From an uncultured Bacteroidales bacterium (GTDB taxonomy: Bacteria > Bacteroidota > Bacteroidia > Bacteroidales > UBA932), in contig CASFSL010000025.1 of assembly GCA_949297365.1 (NCBI GenBank), forward strand, positions 1 through 40,079: a stretch of 40,079 nucleotides of DNA. The letters run 5' to 3'. Positions 9,248 to 18,330 of the stretch are shown piece after piece. A program made the translations under genes and the position numbers. Below the pieces are notes generated by a model, which worked only from the letters and a program-made list of their open reading frames with translations, ran no database searches and was not told the origin of the DNA. Each line of letters opens with the position of its first letter. Positions within the stretch are counted from its first letter, which is position 1.

Positions 9248-10027
9248 TTACAGATTCCAGGCCCGGCCCAGCCGCTCCATCTCCGCATAGTCCGTGGTAT
9301 CCACGCGGTGCGGAACGACAGTGATGTATTTATGGTATACCAGCCAGTGGTCTCCGTCCGAGCCCTCTTTCTCATGATTCTCGAAGTGTCCGGCCATCAT
9401 GAAATACTTGCCTCCGTTCTCATCGTAATGGGTGTCGAACTCCTCTACCCAGCGTCCACGGCCTCTGCGGGCCATGCGTATGCCGAGAATCTCGTCCGCC
9501 GGGATGGCCGGGAAATTGACATTGAGATAGGTGTCCTTGTCCGGAGGAAACTCCAGGAACTTCTCGATGATGGTGCCGGCGTACCGGAGTACCGGGCTGA
9601 AGTCCGGATGTGGCTTGTGTGTACACAGGGAAAATCCTATCGAAGGTATCTCATAGACGGTCCCTTCGATGCAGGCTCCGAGGGTACCGGAATACAGGGA
9701 GGCTACTGAGCAGTTGGCTCCGTGGTTGATGCCCGAGACGACTATGTCGGGAAGCTCGCCTTTTGGGAAGCACTCGTTGATGCCTATCTTGACGCAGTCC
9801 ACCGGTGTGCCGTTGAATGTGTATTCACGAAGGCCCGGCTCGTCCTTGACCTGCTTCAGGTACAGGGGGGTGTCCATGGACAGGGCAGCGGACTTTCCGG
9901 ACTGCGGATGCAGGGGCGCCACGACCGTGACATTGCCGTATCCGGCCATGATTCCGGCCAGTACGTGGATGCCCTCAGCGTCTATTCCGTCGTCGTTTGT
10001 GATAAGGATTTCTCTGGTAGATCTCAT
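9248..10027 (-). CDS. surE: 5'/3'-nucleotidase SurE
   Basis: This 259-residue metal-dependent phosphatase hydrolyses nucleoside 5'- and 3'-monophosphates. The metal-binding ITNDDGIDAEGI motif opens the protein. The family segments PLHPQSGKSAALS, VSGINHGANCSVASLYSGTLGA and GIPSIGFSL-like sequence follow. I place the start at ATG 10027. An in-frame TTG at 10048 overlaps the -7 box (10046-10053) and would be untranscribed. It heads the operon surE-lpxB-dapF and is divergent from gapA. Confidence 0.94.
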   Translation of the reverse strand: MRSTREILITNDDGIDAEGIHVLAGIMAGYGNVTVVAPLHPQSGKSAALSMDTPLYLKQVKDEPGLREYTFNGTPVDCVKIGINECFPKGELPDIVVSGINHGANCSVASLYSGTLGACIEGTVYEIPSIGFSLCTHKPHPDFSPVLRYAGTIIEKFLEFPPDKDTYLNVNFPAIPADEILGIRMARRGRGRWVEEFDTHYDENGGKYFMMAGHFENHEKEGSDGDHWLVYHKYITVVPHRVDTTDYAEMERLGRAWNL

Positions 10028-10045
10028 ATTGTAAAATATTGTCCG

Positions 10046-10053
10046 CAAATATA
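10046..10053 (-). promoter_or_regulatory. -7 promoter box of the surE-lpxB-dapF operon
   Basis: On the minus strand this reads TATATTTG, 18 bases before the surE ATG. It is only 22 bases from the gapA -7 box on the other strand, so the two polymerase footprints overlap. Confidence 0.65.
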
Positions 10054-10074
10054 GGTTATTTCTGCCGGAAATGA

Positions 10075-11118
<1,044 letters not shown>

Positions 11119-11172
11119 ACGGCAGATAAAGTATTTATTCGCAAGCCATCAGATTTTCTGGTGGTTTTTTTG

Positions 11173-11180
11173 TACATTTG
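11173..11180 (+). promoter_or_regulatory. -7 promoter box of the TPR/HTH regulator, overlapping a TTGTACA motif
   Basis: TACATTTG matches TAnnTTTG and lies 22 bases before ATG 11203. The bases just before it complete TTTTTTGTACATTTG, which resembles the TTGTACAA palindromes found downstream of the same gene. Confidence 0.6.
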
Positions 11181-11202
11181 TCCGCACAAAGGAACTTGTC
11201 TT

Positions 11203-12855
11203 ATGAGATATCTGCGTTTGTGTCTGCTTGTGGTCCTGTCATTTCTGTCCGGAACGGTGAAAGTCTCAGCCGAGAGCCGGGACTCGGTATTGCTAGGTCT
11301 GTACGAGAACTCCTTGGAGAAAGGGGATATTCCCGACGCGATGGATGCTGCGGCCGTAATTCTGTCCAGAATAGATTCTGCCTCGGTGGACGTGCAGACA
11401 GCCGCAATGGCGGAGGACCTGGCGGAGTATCTGGACAAGTCCTTCCGTTATTCCGAGGCACTCAGATGGCGTAGCCTGGCTTCTGCCGGATATGGCAAGA
11501 GTCCGGAGCACAGGCGGGACTATGCCAGGAATGAACTGGAGCTTGCCAAGCTGTATTACAGGACAGGTACGTTTCACAAGTCTTTCGTACATGTCAACAA
11601 TGCGATGGATGTGTATTCGGAAGGCAGGGAGAGTAAGGAACATCTGGAATGTGTGAATCTTCTCGGTGCGTTATACTACGCCTGCCGGGATTATGACAGG
11701 TCCAAGGAATATTTCAGCAGGTGTGTCAAAGGAGCCGAATCCATGAGGGATACATCCATGCTGGTGCTGGCTCTCAACAATATCGCCGTGTACATATACA
11801 GTCAGTCGGACTCACTCCAGACCCGCAGGCTTCTGACGGAATGTGCCGAACTGTGCCGTGAGTCCGGCAATACCTCGATGCTGGCCAGGGTGTATATAAA
11901 CATGAGCCTTATGTCCATCCGCGCCAAGTCATATGACACGGCACGTGAATATCTGGAGAAGGCCAGGCCGATATTGACTGATGTGGGAGAGAACGGGCAG
12001 TATTATTACTATTCGGGACTCCTGAGCTACAATCAGGGCAATATGGACGCTGCGGTTGTCTCACTGCGCAAGGCCGTCGATCTGTACAGCCTGGGAGAGT
12101 TCGGAGAGAGACGGCAGGCCTGCCTGGAACTGCTTCAGGAGATATATGCGGAAGAGGGAGACTATGAGAATGCCTACAATTCGCTGTATGAGTATTATCA
12201 GGCCTCCAGGCAATATGACCGGGAAGGTGCGGTCATCGAACTCTTCAAAGTCCAGAATGACAGGTTGCTCAGCGAGCAGAGGGCTGAGGAAATCTCGCGG
12301 AGGAGGACTCTTACGCTATGGCTCTCCATAAGTATTCTGCTTCTTGCCCTGATCTCGGTCTTTGCGGTGATGATGTACAAGAGGCGCGAATATGATATAA
12401 AACGCCGGGAACAGGAACTGGCGGCTAAGAAAGAGATAGAGGACCTCAAGCAGATGCAGCAGTATAAGACGGACTGTCTGGTGAACGACACCATAGAGAA
12501 TCTCAATAAACTCGGAGCAGGTATTGAGGATGCGGGACAGAAGGAGCAGCTTGCCCGTATATGCAGCGATCTGAAAGATACGAAAAAGCGGGATGAGTGG
12601 ATGGAGATAAAGTCGTTCGTTCCCAAGTTTGACTCGGATTTCTACCGAAATCTGATACAGGCGTATCCTTCGCTCACTCTTAACGAGAGGAGGCTCTGCG
12701 TCTTTCTCAATATGAGCCTTACGACGAAAGAGATATCCGATATCACCCGCCAGTCGGTGCAGAGTATCAATACCGCACGAGGGAGACTGCGCAGGAAACT
12801 GGGTATAAACGGAGACAATGTCTCGATGCAGGAATTTCTGTCAAAGTTCAACTAG
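11203..12855 (+). CDS. Membrane-anchored TPR transcriptional regulator with C-terminal LuxR-like HTH
   Basis: The 550-residue protein starts with a signal peptide (MRYLRLCLLVVLSFLSG, cleaved near VSA). About 340 residues of tetratricopeptide-like helical repeats follow (ALNNIAVYIYSQSDS, ARVYINMSLMSIRAKSYDTAREYLEKA), then one transmembrane helix (LTLWLSISILLLALISVFAV, about residues 370-392). A cytoplasmic coiled coil ends in a LuxR/GerE-type helix-turn-helix (SLTLNERRLCVFLNMSLTTKEISDI, RGRLRRKLGI). The layout suggests a periplasmic sensor domain coupled directly to a cytoplasmic DNA-binding domain. Such proteins are common in Bacteroidota; the ligand and targets are not known from sequence. 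The GTG at 11161 is rejected because it precedes the promoter. Confidence 0.88.
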   Translation: MRYLRLCLLVVLSFLSGTVKVSAESRDSVLLGLYENSLEKGDIPDAMDAAAVILSRIDSASVDVQTAAMAEDLAEYLDKSFRYSEALRWRSLASAGYGKSPEHRRDYARNELELAKLYYRTGTFHKSFVHVNNAMDVYSEGRESKEHLECVNLLGALYYACRDYDRSKEYFSRCVKGAESMRDTSMLVLALNNIAVYIYSQSDSLQTRRLLTECAELCRESGNTSMLARVYINMSLMSIRAKSYDTAREYLEKARPILTDVGENGQYYYYSGLLSYNQGNMDAAVVSLRKAVDLYSLGEFGERRQACLELLQEIYAEEGDYENAYNSLYEYYQASRQYDREGAVIELFKVQNDRLLSEQRAEEISRRRTLTLWLSISILLLALISVFAVMMYKRREYDIKRREQELAAKKEIEDLKQMQQYKTDCLVNDTIENLNKLGAGIEDAGQKEQLARICSDLKDTKKRDEWMEIKSFVPKFDSDFYRNLIQAYPSLTLNERRLCVFLNMSLTTKEISDITRQSVQSINTARGRLRRKLGINGDNVSMQEFLSKFN

Positions 12856-12873
12856 AGGCCCTGTAAAAGGCTT

Positions 12874-12914
12874 TTGTACAACAATTGATATGTGTCATGG
12901 CTGTGTTTGTACAA
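12874..12914. promoter_or_regulatory. Two TTGTACAA palindromes spaced 33 bases apart
   Basis: The perfect palindrome TTGTACAA occurs at 12874-12881 and 12907-12914, so equivalent positions are 33 bases apart, about three helical turns. Both lie between the TPR/HTH regulator stop and the next promoter. Their function is unknown; an operator for a dimeric DNA-binding protein is one reading. Confidence 0.45.
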
Positions 12915-12957
12915 ATAATGTATATATGATTTTCTTCGAGGAAAAGCAATCAAGACG

Positions 12958-12965
12958 TATTTTTG
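12958..12965 (+). promoter_or_regulatory. -7 promoter box in the intergenic region, possible small RNA promoter
   Basis: TATTTTTG matches TAnnTTTG. No coding frame starts within the next 200 bases, and a terminator-like hairpin with a T tract follows at 13122-13158. A second -7 box directly before the next gene makes this one unnecessary for that gene. Confidence 0.45.
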
Positions 12966-12971
12966 CTATGT

Positions 12972-13158
12972 GAATTAATGAATATGTCCCTCGTAAGGAA
13001 CAGGTGCGGCAAAAAAGTTGTTTCATAAGAGTTGGGGGCCATATGCCGCGGATAGATTGAAAAGGTGCAGTTTGTCCACGCTGTATTATCTAGGGTTCTA
13101 TACGGCGATTTACCTGTTTGAAAGGAAGGAACGGAGTCTTCTGTTCTTTCCTTTTTTT
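12972..13158 (+). ncRNA. Candidate structured small RNA
   Basis: The stretch between the -7 box at 12958 and the terminator at 13122-13158 would give a transcript of roughly 185 bases. It can form a GCGGCA/TGCCGC stem (13006-13011 with 13044-13049) and an 8-pair CGCTGTAT/ATACGGCG hairpin (13079-13086 with 13100-13107, one G-U pair), followed by the terminator. No reading frame of note runs through it, and I could not match it to 6S, SRP, tmRNA or RNase P landmarks. This is inferred from the promoter, hairpin and terminator arrangement only; it could equally be a structured untranslated region. Confidence 0.35.
13122..13158 (+). terminator. Rho-independent terminator
   Basis: AAGGAAGGAAC (13122-13132) pairs with GTTCTTTCCTT (13143-13153, one G-U) around a 10-base loop, and the right arm runs into seven T's (13152-13158). 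It ends whatever is transcribed from 12958, or from the TPR/HTH gene, before the next promoter at 13190. Confidence 0.8.
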
Positions 13159-13189
13159 AGTTTCTCAATCCGTATTTGAATAGATTGAC

Positions 13190-13197
13190 TATCTTTG
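13190..13197 (+). promoter_or_regulatory. -7 promoter box of the sensor-trkH-helicase operon
   Basis: TATCTTTG lies 23 bases before ATG 13221 and just downstream of a strong terminator, so it is the likely start of an independent transcript. Confidence 0.65.
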
Positions 13198-13220
13198 TCC
13201 GATAAAGTGTTATTTGCTGT

Positions 13221-14018
13221 ATGTCAATGTTCGGAAAAGTCAAGCTGGGTATCAGGAGCAAGATATATGTGGCGTCTCTGGTCATCGTGATGATGCTTCT
13301 GCTTTCGGGGGTCATGGCCTTTTTTGAATTCGGCCGTATGAGCCGTTATATCTCCAACCTCATATCAAGCAGCATCATGACGGTGGACCTGACCAGGAAC
13401 CTGATCAATACCTGTGACAGATATCATTCGGACCTGTTCCGACAGATAGGTGACGACGGACTTCTGGCCCAGCCGGAGACTATCCCTACGGAAGAGTTCG
13501 AGTCCAGTATCGACAGGCTCTATTCCGTGATGACCTCGAAGGAAGAGAGGCAGATGACTGATTCGGTCCGCTATGCCTATTCGGCCTATATGCAGGTGTC
13601 CCGCGAGATAGAGTCGGTCTGGCTGCGTCCCCAGGAAGAGCGCACTGACTGGTATTTCAACCGCCTGCAGGTAGTGTACGAGAAGTTCCGCAACTATCTT
13701 CAGAGACTGTCGGACAGCTCGCAGACTATCCTGACGGACAACTACAACAGCCTCCAGGACAGTTATTACCGCTCCATCATGCCAGGAGTGGTGGCCAACG
13801 CGGCCAGCATCATCCTCATAATCCTCTTCGTCTACCTGCTCAGCCTCTATGTGATAAAGCCGGTGGTCAAAATGTCGAGAGGACTGAGGGACTACAGGCA
13901 GTCGGGCAAGAGTTACAATGTCACTTTCGATTACGGCGGAGACCAGATACAGTCCATGAATGAGGAGATTAAGGAGATAGTGGACGAGAACAAATCCTTC
14001 AAGAACAGGAAGTCATGA
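13221..14018 (+). CDS. Membrane sensor with four-helix-bundle domain and no output domain
   Basis: The 265-residue protein has two transmembrane helices, at about residues 14-34 (IYVASLVIVMMLLLSGVMAFF) and about 190-212 (VVANAASIILIILFVYLLSLYVI). They flank a roughly 150-residue helical periplasmic domain like the 4HB sensors of chemoreceptors and histidine kinases. After the second helix comes a HAMP-like piece (KPVVKMSRGLRDYRQSGKSY) and a short basic tail; there is no kinase, cyclase or methyl-accepting domain. The gene overlaps trkH by four bases (ATGA), which suggests the product acts with or on the potassium channel. Residues 1 and 3 are both possible starts. Confidence 0.8.
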   Translation: MSMFGKVKLGIRSKIYVASLVIVMMLLLSGVMAFFEFGRMSRYISNLISSSIMTVDLTRNLINTCDRYHSDLFRQIGDDGLLAQPETIPTEEFESSIDRLYSVMTSKEERQMTDSVRYAYSAYMQVSREIESVWLRPQEERTDWYFNRLQVVYEKFRNYLQRLSDSSQTILTDNYNSLQDSYYRSIMPGVVANAASIILIILFVYLLSLYVIKPVVKMSRGLRDYRQSGKSYNVTFDYGGDQIQSMNEEIKEIVDENKSFKNRKS

Positions 14019-15460
14019 ATATCAAACTGGTAGCGCGGTATATCGGTATAGCCTTGGTCTTCAACGCTATCTTTATGTTCATCTCGCTCGCGGTATCGGC
14101 TGTGAACGGATTTGACTCAGCGTTCTCCCCCTTGCTTCTGAGTGCGCTGATTACGGCCATGGTGGGCTGTTTTCCCCTTATATTTGTCAGGGGGCAGGAC
14201 AATGTCAATCTCCGTGAGGGTTTCGCGATTACGATTTTCTCCTGGTTCCTGAGCTGCATCTTCGGTATGCTTCCGTATGTGCTCTGGGGCGGAGAGTTCA
14301 CGCTGTCAAATGCCTGGTTTGAGTCAGTGTCCGGATATACTACGACGGGAGGAACTGTGCTGACGGATGTAGAGATTCTTCCGAAGGGACTGCTTTTCTG
14401 GCGGTCTTCCACGCATTTCATCGGCGGTATGGGAGTCATGGTCTTCATGCTGCTGGTGCTTCCGTCGATGAGTATGTTCCGCATGAGGATATCCAGGATA
14501 GAGATATCGTCCCTGTCCAAGGACAATTACCGTCTGCGCTCTAAGGAGACGGTCAAGGTGATAGCCATTACTTATGTTGGTATTACGGTGATTACGACTG
14601 TAGCCCTGATGCTGGCCGGGATGTCGTTTTTCGATGCGGTGAATCATGCGATGAGCATAGTCTCCACAGGCGGTTTCAGTACCAAGAATCTGTCTATCAT
14701 GCACTATGATTCTCTGGCTATAGAGATTGTGTGCATAGTTACGATGTATGTCTCCACCCTGCATTTCGGAATGGTCTACGCGCTGTTTGTGAAGCGTTCC
14801 AAGGCACTGCTCAAGTCCCCGGTATTCAGGTATTTCATGGCTTTCTGCCTGGTTATGTCCATTCTGATCGGCCTGGACCTGAAGATAAGCGGGGATGCGG
14901 CGACATACGGGGAGGCCATGCGTCTGTCGTTCTTCCAGTTCTCGTCCATCGTGAGCTCGACCGGATTCGCAACGGCGGATACGTCCGTGTGGCCGCTGCT
15001 GTCCATCTTCCTGCTGCTGTTCGCCATGTATCACGGCGGCTGCAGCGGCTCCACCTGCGGCGGTATCAAGGCGGACAGGATATGGATATTCTACAAGGTG
15101 CTGAAGTCCAATGTATACAAGCAGCTGCATCCCAATGCCGTGATTCCGGTCAAGGTCGGGGACAATGTCATAGATCCGTCGATAATCCGCTCGGCTGTCA
15201 TGTACATCGTGGCGTTTACGTTTCTCTTTATACTGGGAGCGATGCTGATAGGTATGACAGGCCCTACATTTGAAGAGGCATTGTCGGCCTCCATGACTTC
15301 TCTGGGCAATGTCGGCCCCGGGTTCGGCTCATGCGGCTCTCTGGGCAATTTCTCTCATTTTACCCCGTTCGCAAAGTTTGTCATGACGGTGGAGATGCTG
15401 CTCGGCCGTCTGGAGATATACACTCTTTTAATGCTGTTCTTCATATTCAAGAAGGTGTGA
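14015..15460 (+). CDS. trkH: TrkH/KtrB-family potassium uptake channel subunit
   Basis: The 481-residue multi-spanning protein has the four pore-loop repeats of the superfamily of K+ transporters, seen as SGYTTTGGTVL, VSTGGFSTKN, VSSTGFATAD and GNVGPGFGS near the C-terminus. The helices between them are strongly hydrophobic. A long HGGCSGSTCGGIKADR segment precedes the fourth repeat, as in TrkH. It would form the K+-conducting dimer in the inner membrane. The usual cytoplasmic regulator TrkA/KtrA (RCK domain) is not next to it in this window. It overlaps the upstream sensor gene by four bases and is followed four bases later by a helicase gene. Confidence 0.92.
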   Translation: MNIKLVARYIGIALVFNAIFMFISLAVSAVNGFDSAFSPLLLSALITAMVGCFPLIFVRGQDNVNLREGFAITIFSWFLSCIFGMLPYVLWGGEFTLSNAWFESVSGYTTTGGTVLTDVEILPKGLLFWRSSTHFIGGMGVMVFMLLVLPSMSMFRMRISRIEISSLSKDNYRLRSKETVKVIAITYVGITVITTVALMLAGMSFFDAVNHAMSIVSTGGFSTKNLSIMHYDSLAIEIVCIVTMYVSTLHFGMVYALFVKRSKALLKSPVFRYFMAFCLVMSILIGLDLKISGDAATYGEAMRLSFFQFSSIVSSTGFATADTSVWPLLSIFLLLFAMYHGGCSGSTCGGIKADRIWIFYKVLKSNVYKQLHPNAVIPVKVGDNVIDPSIIRSAVMYIVAFTFLFILGAMLIGMTGPTFEEALSASMTSLGNVGPGFGSCGSLGNFSHFTPFAKFVMTVEMLLGRLEIYTLLMLFFIFKKV

Positions 15461-15464
15461 TGCT

Positions 15465-16871
15465 ATGGCCGTGCGGGAGTTTCTGTTGCAGAGGATACTG
15501 GATGACTTTCCATTTGAACCCACTGACTGTCAGAGACGTCTTTTCGGGATGTTCTCCGACTTTGTCTGCGGTGACGGGGTGATAATGATAGTAAACGGTT
15601 ATGCCGGTACAGGCAAGACCGAGGCTGTCGGTGCGGTTGTGCGGGCCATGAAGTCATGCGGGATGCGTTACCGTCTCATGGCTCCGACAGGCAGGGCGGC
15701 CAAGGTGCTGTCAGGCTATACCGGCGAGAAAGCCACCACGATACACAAGCAGATATACAGGCAGAAATCGATGGATGCCGGTGGCGGCAAGTTTGTCCTG
15801 GACCTGAATAAGGACAGGAGGACATGCTACTTCGTGGACGAGGCCTCGCTTATAACCGTGATGTCGGACAACTCCATGTTCGGCAGCGGCAATCTGCTGG
15901 AGGACCTGATTGACTATATCCGGCAGGGCGAAGGCAACAGGCTGGTGCTGATAGGGGACAGGGCTCAGTTGCCTCCGGTCTCTCTGGACACCAGTCCGGC
16001 TCTGGATCCCGATTATGTCGGTATGTATGCCCATGTGGATTATGCGGAGCTGGACCGGGTGGTGCGTCAGGCCGACTCGTCCGGAATACTCTTCAATGCT
16101 ACTCAGGTGCGTCAGGCGATAGTCGCAGGAGACTGCACGCAATATCCGCATCTGGTCACCCGGGGCTTTGACGATGTGGACAGTATCGGCGGGGGGGACT
16201 TGATAGAGGCGCTGGATGACGCCATTAGCCGTTACGGTATAGAGGAGACGGTGGTGCTCTGCCGTTCCAACAAGCGGGCCAACCGCTACAATCAGGGTAT
16301 CCGAGGCTCCGTGCTTTCCCGCGAGGAGACTCTTTCCAGAGGCGACCGGCTGATGGTGGTCAAGAACTGCTATCAGTTTCTGGACAAGATAGAGGAACTG
16401 GACTTTATAGCCAACGGAGATATAGCCGAGCTGATCAGGATATCGCATTACGAGGAGCGTTATGGCCTGCAGTTCGCCGAGGCGGTGCTGGCCTTTCCGG
16501 ATTACGGCGACGTGGAGATTACGGCCAAGGTCATCCTGGACACACTTGCATCCGAGACGGCCTCGCTTCCGGCTGACAAGCAGACGCTTCTGTATGAAGG
16601 GGTGTATGCCGATTACGACAATATCTCCCAGAAGCGCAAGCGCAATGCCGCCGTGCGCGAGGATCCGTATTACAATGCCCTGCAGATAAAGTACTCCACT
16701 GCCATCACCTGCCACAAGTCCCAGGGCGGCCAGTGGAAGTGCGTCTTCGTGGACAATGCTTTCTGGCAGGACACACTCTCTCTCGAAGACCTCAAGTGGC
16801 TCTACACGGCCCTCACCCGCGCCACCGACAAACTCTACCTGGTCAACTTCAACAAGAGATTCTTTCAGTAA
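15465..16871 (+). CDS. SF1B DNA helicase (RecD/Dda-like)
   Basis: The 468-residue ATPase carries the SF1 helicase motifs: Walker A GYAGTGKTEA (about residues 45-54), motif Ia APTGRAAKVL, Walker B CYFVDEASL, motif III GDRAQLPPV, and near the C-terminus the UvrD-like CHKSQGGQW and YTALTRATDKLYLV (motif VI with the arginine finger). It lacks a nuclease domain and the N-terminal extension of full RecD2. It most likely moves 5'-3' on single-stranded DNA in repair or replication restart, but the exact role is inference. It starts four bases after trkH, so it is cotranscribed with two ion-transport genes, an odd partnership. Confidence 0.88.
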   Translation: MAVREFLLQRILDDFPFEPTDCQRRLFGMFSDFVCGDGVIMIVNGYAGTGKTEAVGAVVRAMKSCGMRYRLMAPTGRAAKVLSGYTGEKATTIHKQIYRQKSMDAGGGKFVLDLNKDRRTCYFVDEASLITVMSDNSMFGSGNLLEDLIDYIRQGEGNRLVLIGDRAQLPPVSLDTSPALDPDYVGMYAHVDYAELDRVVRQADSSGILFNATQVRQAIVAGDCTQYPHLVTRGFDDVDSIGGGDLIEALDDAISRYGIEETVVLCRSNKRANRYNQGIRGSVLSREETLSRGDRLMVVKNCYQFLDKIEELDFIANGDIAELIRISHYEERYGLQFAEAVLAFPDYGDVEITAKVILDTLASETASLPADKQTLLYEGVYADYDNISQKRKRNAAVREDPYYNALQIKYSTAITCHKSQGGQWKCVFVDNAFWQDTLSLEDLKWLYTALTRATDKLYLVNFNKRFFQ

Positions 16872-16928
16872 CAGTCAAAGCCGGAATCACCATCCTGTTC
16901 GCCCGGCTACTGCTGTCTGCTGCCCTGC

Positions 16929-16966
16929 GAGAGTGTACCGTTTTTATCGTTATGCAGTACACCCTC
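16929..16966. repeat. Palindromic intergenic element, copy 3
   Basis: GAGAGTGTACC (16929-16939) and GTACACCCTC (16957-16966) form an inverted repeat with one mismatch around a loop containing TATGCA. It lies between the convergent helicase and THUMP-like methyltransferase genes and belongs to the same family as the copies at 7045 and 7150. Confidence 0.8.
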
Positions 16967-17033
16967 CATGCAGGCGTTTTGCAACACCTCCCCTACAGCG
17001 CATTCTTATGGGTTTTGAGGTTCTTCACTTTTT

Positions 17034-17071
17034 GAGGGTGTACCGAGTATGCAGATTTTTCGTACACCCTT
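17034..17071. repeat. Palindromic intergenic element, copy 4
   Basis: GAGGGTGTACC (17034-17044) and GTACACCCTT (17062-17071) pair with one G-T position; the loop contains TATGCAG and a T run. It is 105 bases downstream of copy 3, exactly the spacing between copies 1 and 2, and ends seven bases before the stop of the converging methyltransferase gene. Confidence 0.8.
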
Positions 17072-17077
17072 GCAGTA

Positions 17078-18283
17078 TTAAATTGTGGTGATGATGAGGA
17101 GGAGGGAGCTGTCGGAGGCGGTGGTGGCCAGGACGCGGAGGGTGTCGCTCTCAGAGGTGCCGAGGCGGCGGCGCAACTCCTCGGAGGTCATCGGAAAGTT
17201 GCGGGCGGTGACGGAGCAGGACGGGTATTTCTTCCGGAAATCGCGGATGGCGGCTTTGTTGAACGGCAGTACCTCCACGATGCGGCGTATCTTACCAGGG
17301 AAATCCTTATAAACAGAGTTTCCGACATAGAAGTGGGTGGAGGCGGAGATTTTCCGCAGACCGAAGCGGACGGCAGGAAGTTTGAATGCTCCGCTTTTGA
17401 GCAGGGCGGGGGACGGCTCGTAAAGGAAGCCGGTGATTTCCGATGGGGCAGCAAGTTCTGCAACAGCCTCCGTTTCTTCTCGGAGGGAGAAATGGAATAC
17501 TGCTGTCTGCGAGGCACTGTCATCGAGGATTTCCACTGCCGTAATAGGAATGTCCTCCGGAGAGGCGCTATGACCCCGTTGCATCAGGAGCAGGACCTCC
17601 TTGCATTCATTGTTGTGGGAGACAATGCGCACTTCTGCGGCCTCGGGCAGTTCCGACAGCAGGACACGGATGTCGGCCATGGGAGAGGCTTTGAGCAGGA
17701 TGCGGGGGGCGATGCGCAGCAGCTCGGGGCATAGGGCGGTGATGTCCGGTTCGCAGTCCCTGAGGGAATATACCCTGCCGCCGTCCTTGCCCCTGCGGGC
17801 CGGGTCGAGGTAGATGAGGCTATATGAGTCGGACGGGATGTTGCCGAGCATTTCCGGGGTCGTCTCTGCGTGGCAGACCGTGATATTGCTCCTGCCGAGT
17901 GCGGAGAAGTTGTGCCGGGCACAGGCGCAGAGTTCTTCCGAACGCTCGAAGTAGTCTACGGATGCGGCTGCCTGCGAGAGGCTCCACGAATCCACGCCGA
18001 GGCCTCCGGTGAGGTCGGCCACCCTGTCCCCGCTGCTCACGAAACGCTGCTTGTAGAGGGCGGTGGCCTGTGAGCTGCACTGTTCCAGAGACAGGGACTG
18101 CGGGTAGATCAGCCCGGGCTCGGCGTACCACAGCGGCAGCTTGTGCCTTGCGGTCTGTCTGCCCCGTATGCATCGGACAGCCAGCCCCATGTCAATGTCC
18201 GGCCACCTCTCTTTACGCATCATCAGTCCGACAGTATCATCTGTTCCATGCGCCAGTATAAATTCTTGTAATTTTCTATCCAT
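17078..18283 (-). CDS. Class I SAM-dependent methyltransferase with THUMP-like C-terminal domain
   Basis: The 401-residue protein has a Rossmann methyltransferase core from about residue 85. Motif I is VADLTGGLGVDSWSL, the acidic turn is VDYFERSEELCACARHN, and the motif IV-like segment is YLDPARRGKDGGR. A C-terminal region (about residues 290-370) resembles the THUMP-like domain annotated in Bacteroidota members of this family. The substrate is unproven; a structured RNA is likely from the THUMP connection. The start is ATG 18283, only 8 bases from its -7 box, which suggests a leaderless message. It is divergent from the phosphohexomutase gene and convergent with the helicase gene. Confidence 0.85.
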   Translation of the reverse strand: MDRKLQEFILAHGTDDTVGLMMRKERWPDIDMGLAVRCIRGRQTARHKLPLWYAEPGLIYPQSLSLEQCSSQATALYKQRFVSSGDRVADLTGGLGVDSWSLSQAAASVDYFERSEELCACARHNFSALGRSNITVCHAETTPEMLGNIPSDSYSLIYLDPARRGKDGGRVYSLRDCEPDITALCPELLRIAPRILLKASPMADIRVLLSELPEAAEVRIVSHNNECKEVLLLMQRGHSASPEDIPITAVEILDDSASQTAVFHFSLREETEAVAELAAPSEITGFLYEPSPALLKSGAFKLPAVRFGLRKISASTHFYVGNSVYKDFPGKIRRIVEVLPFNKAAIRDFRKKYPSCSVTARNFPMTSEELRRRLGTSESDTLRVLATTASDSSLLLIITTI

Positions 18284-18290
18284 TATTTTG

Positions 18291-18298
18291 CAAAGTTA
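18291..18298 (-). promoter_or_regulatory. -7 promoter box of the THUMP-like methyltransferase gene
   Basis: On the minus strand this reads TAACTTTG, 8 bases from the ATG at 18283, so transcription should begin close to the start codon. It lies 2 bases from the -7 box of the gene on the other strand. Confidence 0.6.
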
Positions 18299-18300
18299 AG

Positions 18301-18308
18301 TATTTTTG
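18301..18308 (+). promoter_or_regulatory. -7 promoter box of the phosphohexomutase gene
   Basis: TATTTTTG is 22 bases before ATG 18331. It abuts the divergent -7 box at 18291-18298, so the two promoters should exclude each other sterically. Confidence 0.65.
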
Positions 18309-18330
18309 TAAGGAACTAAATCATCGGAAT

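Noticed and set aside
13221-14018. Histidine kinase
   Set aside because: The protein ends about 50 residues after its second membrane helix; there is no H box or ATPase domain, and the next gene is a channel.
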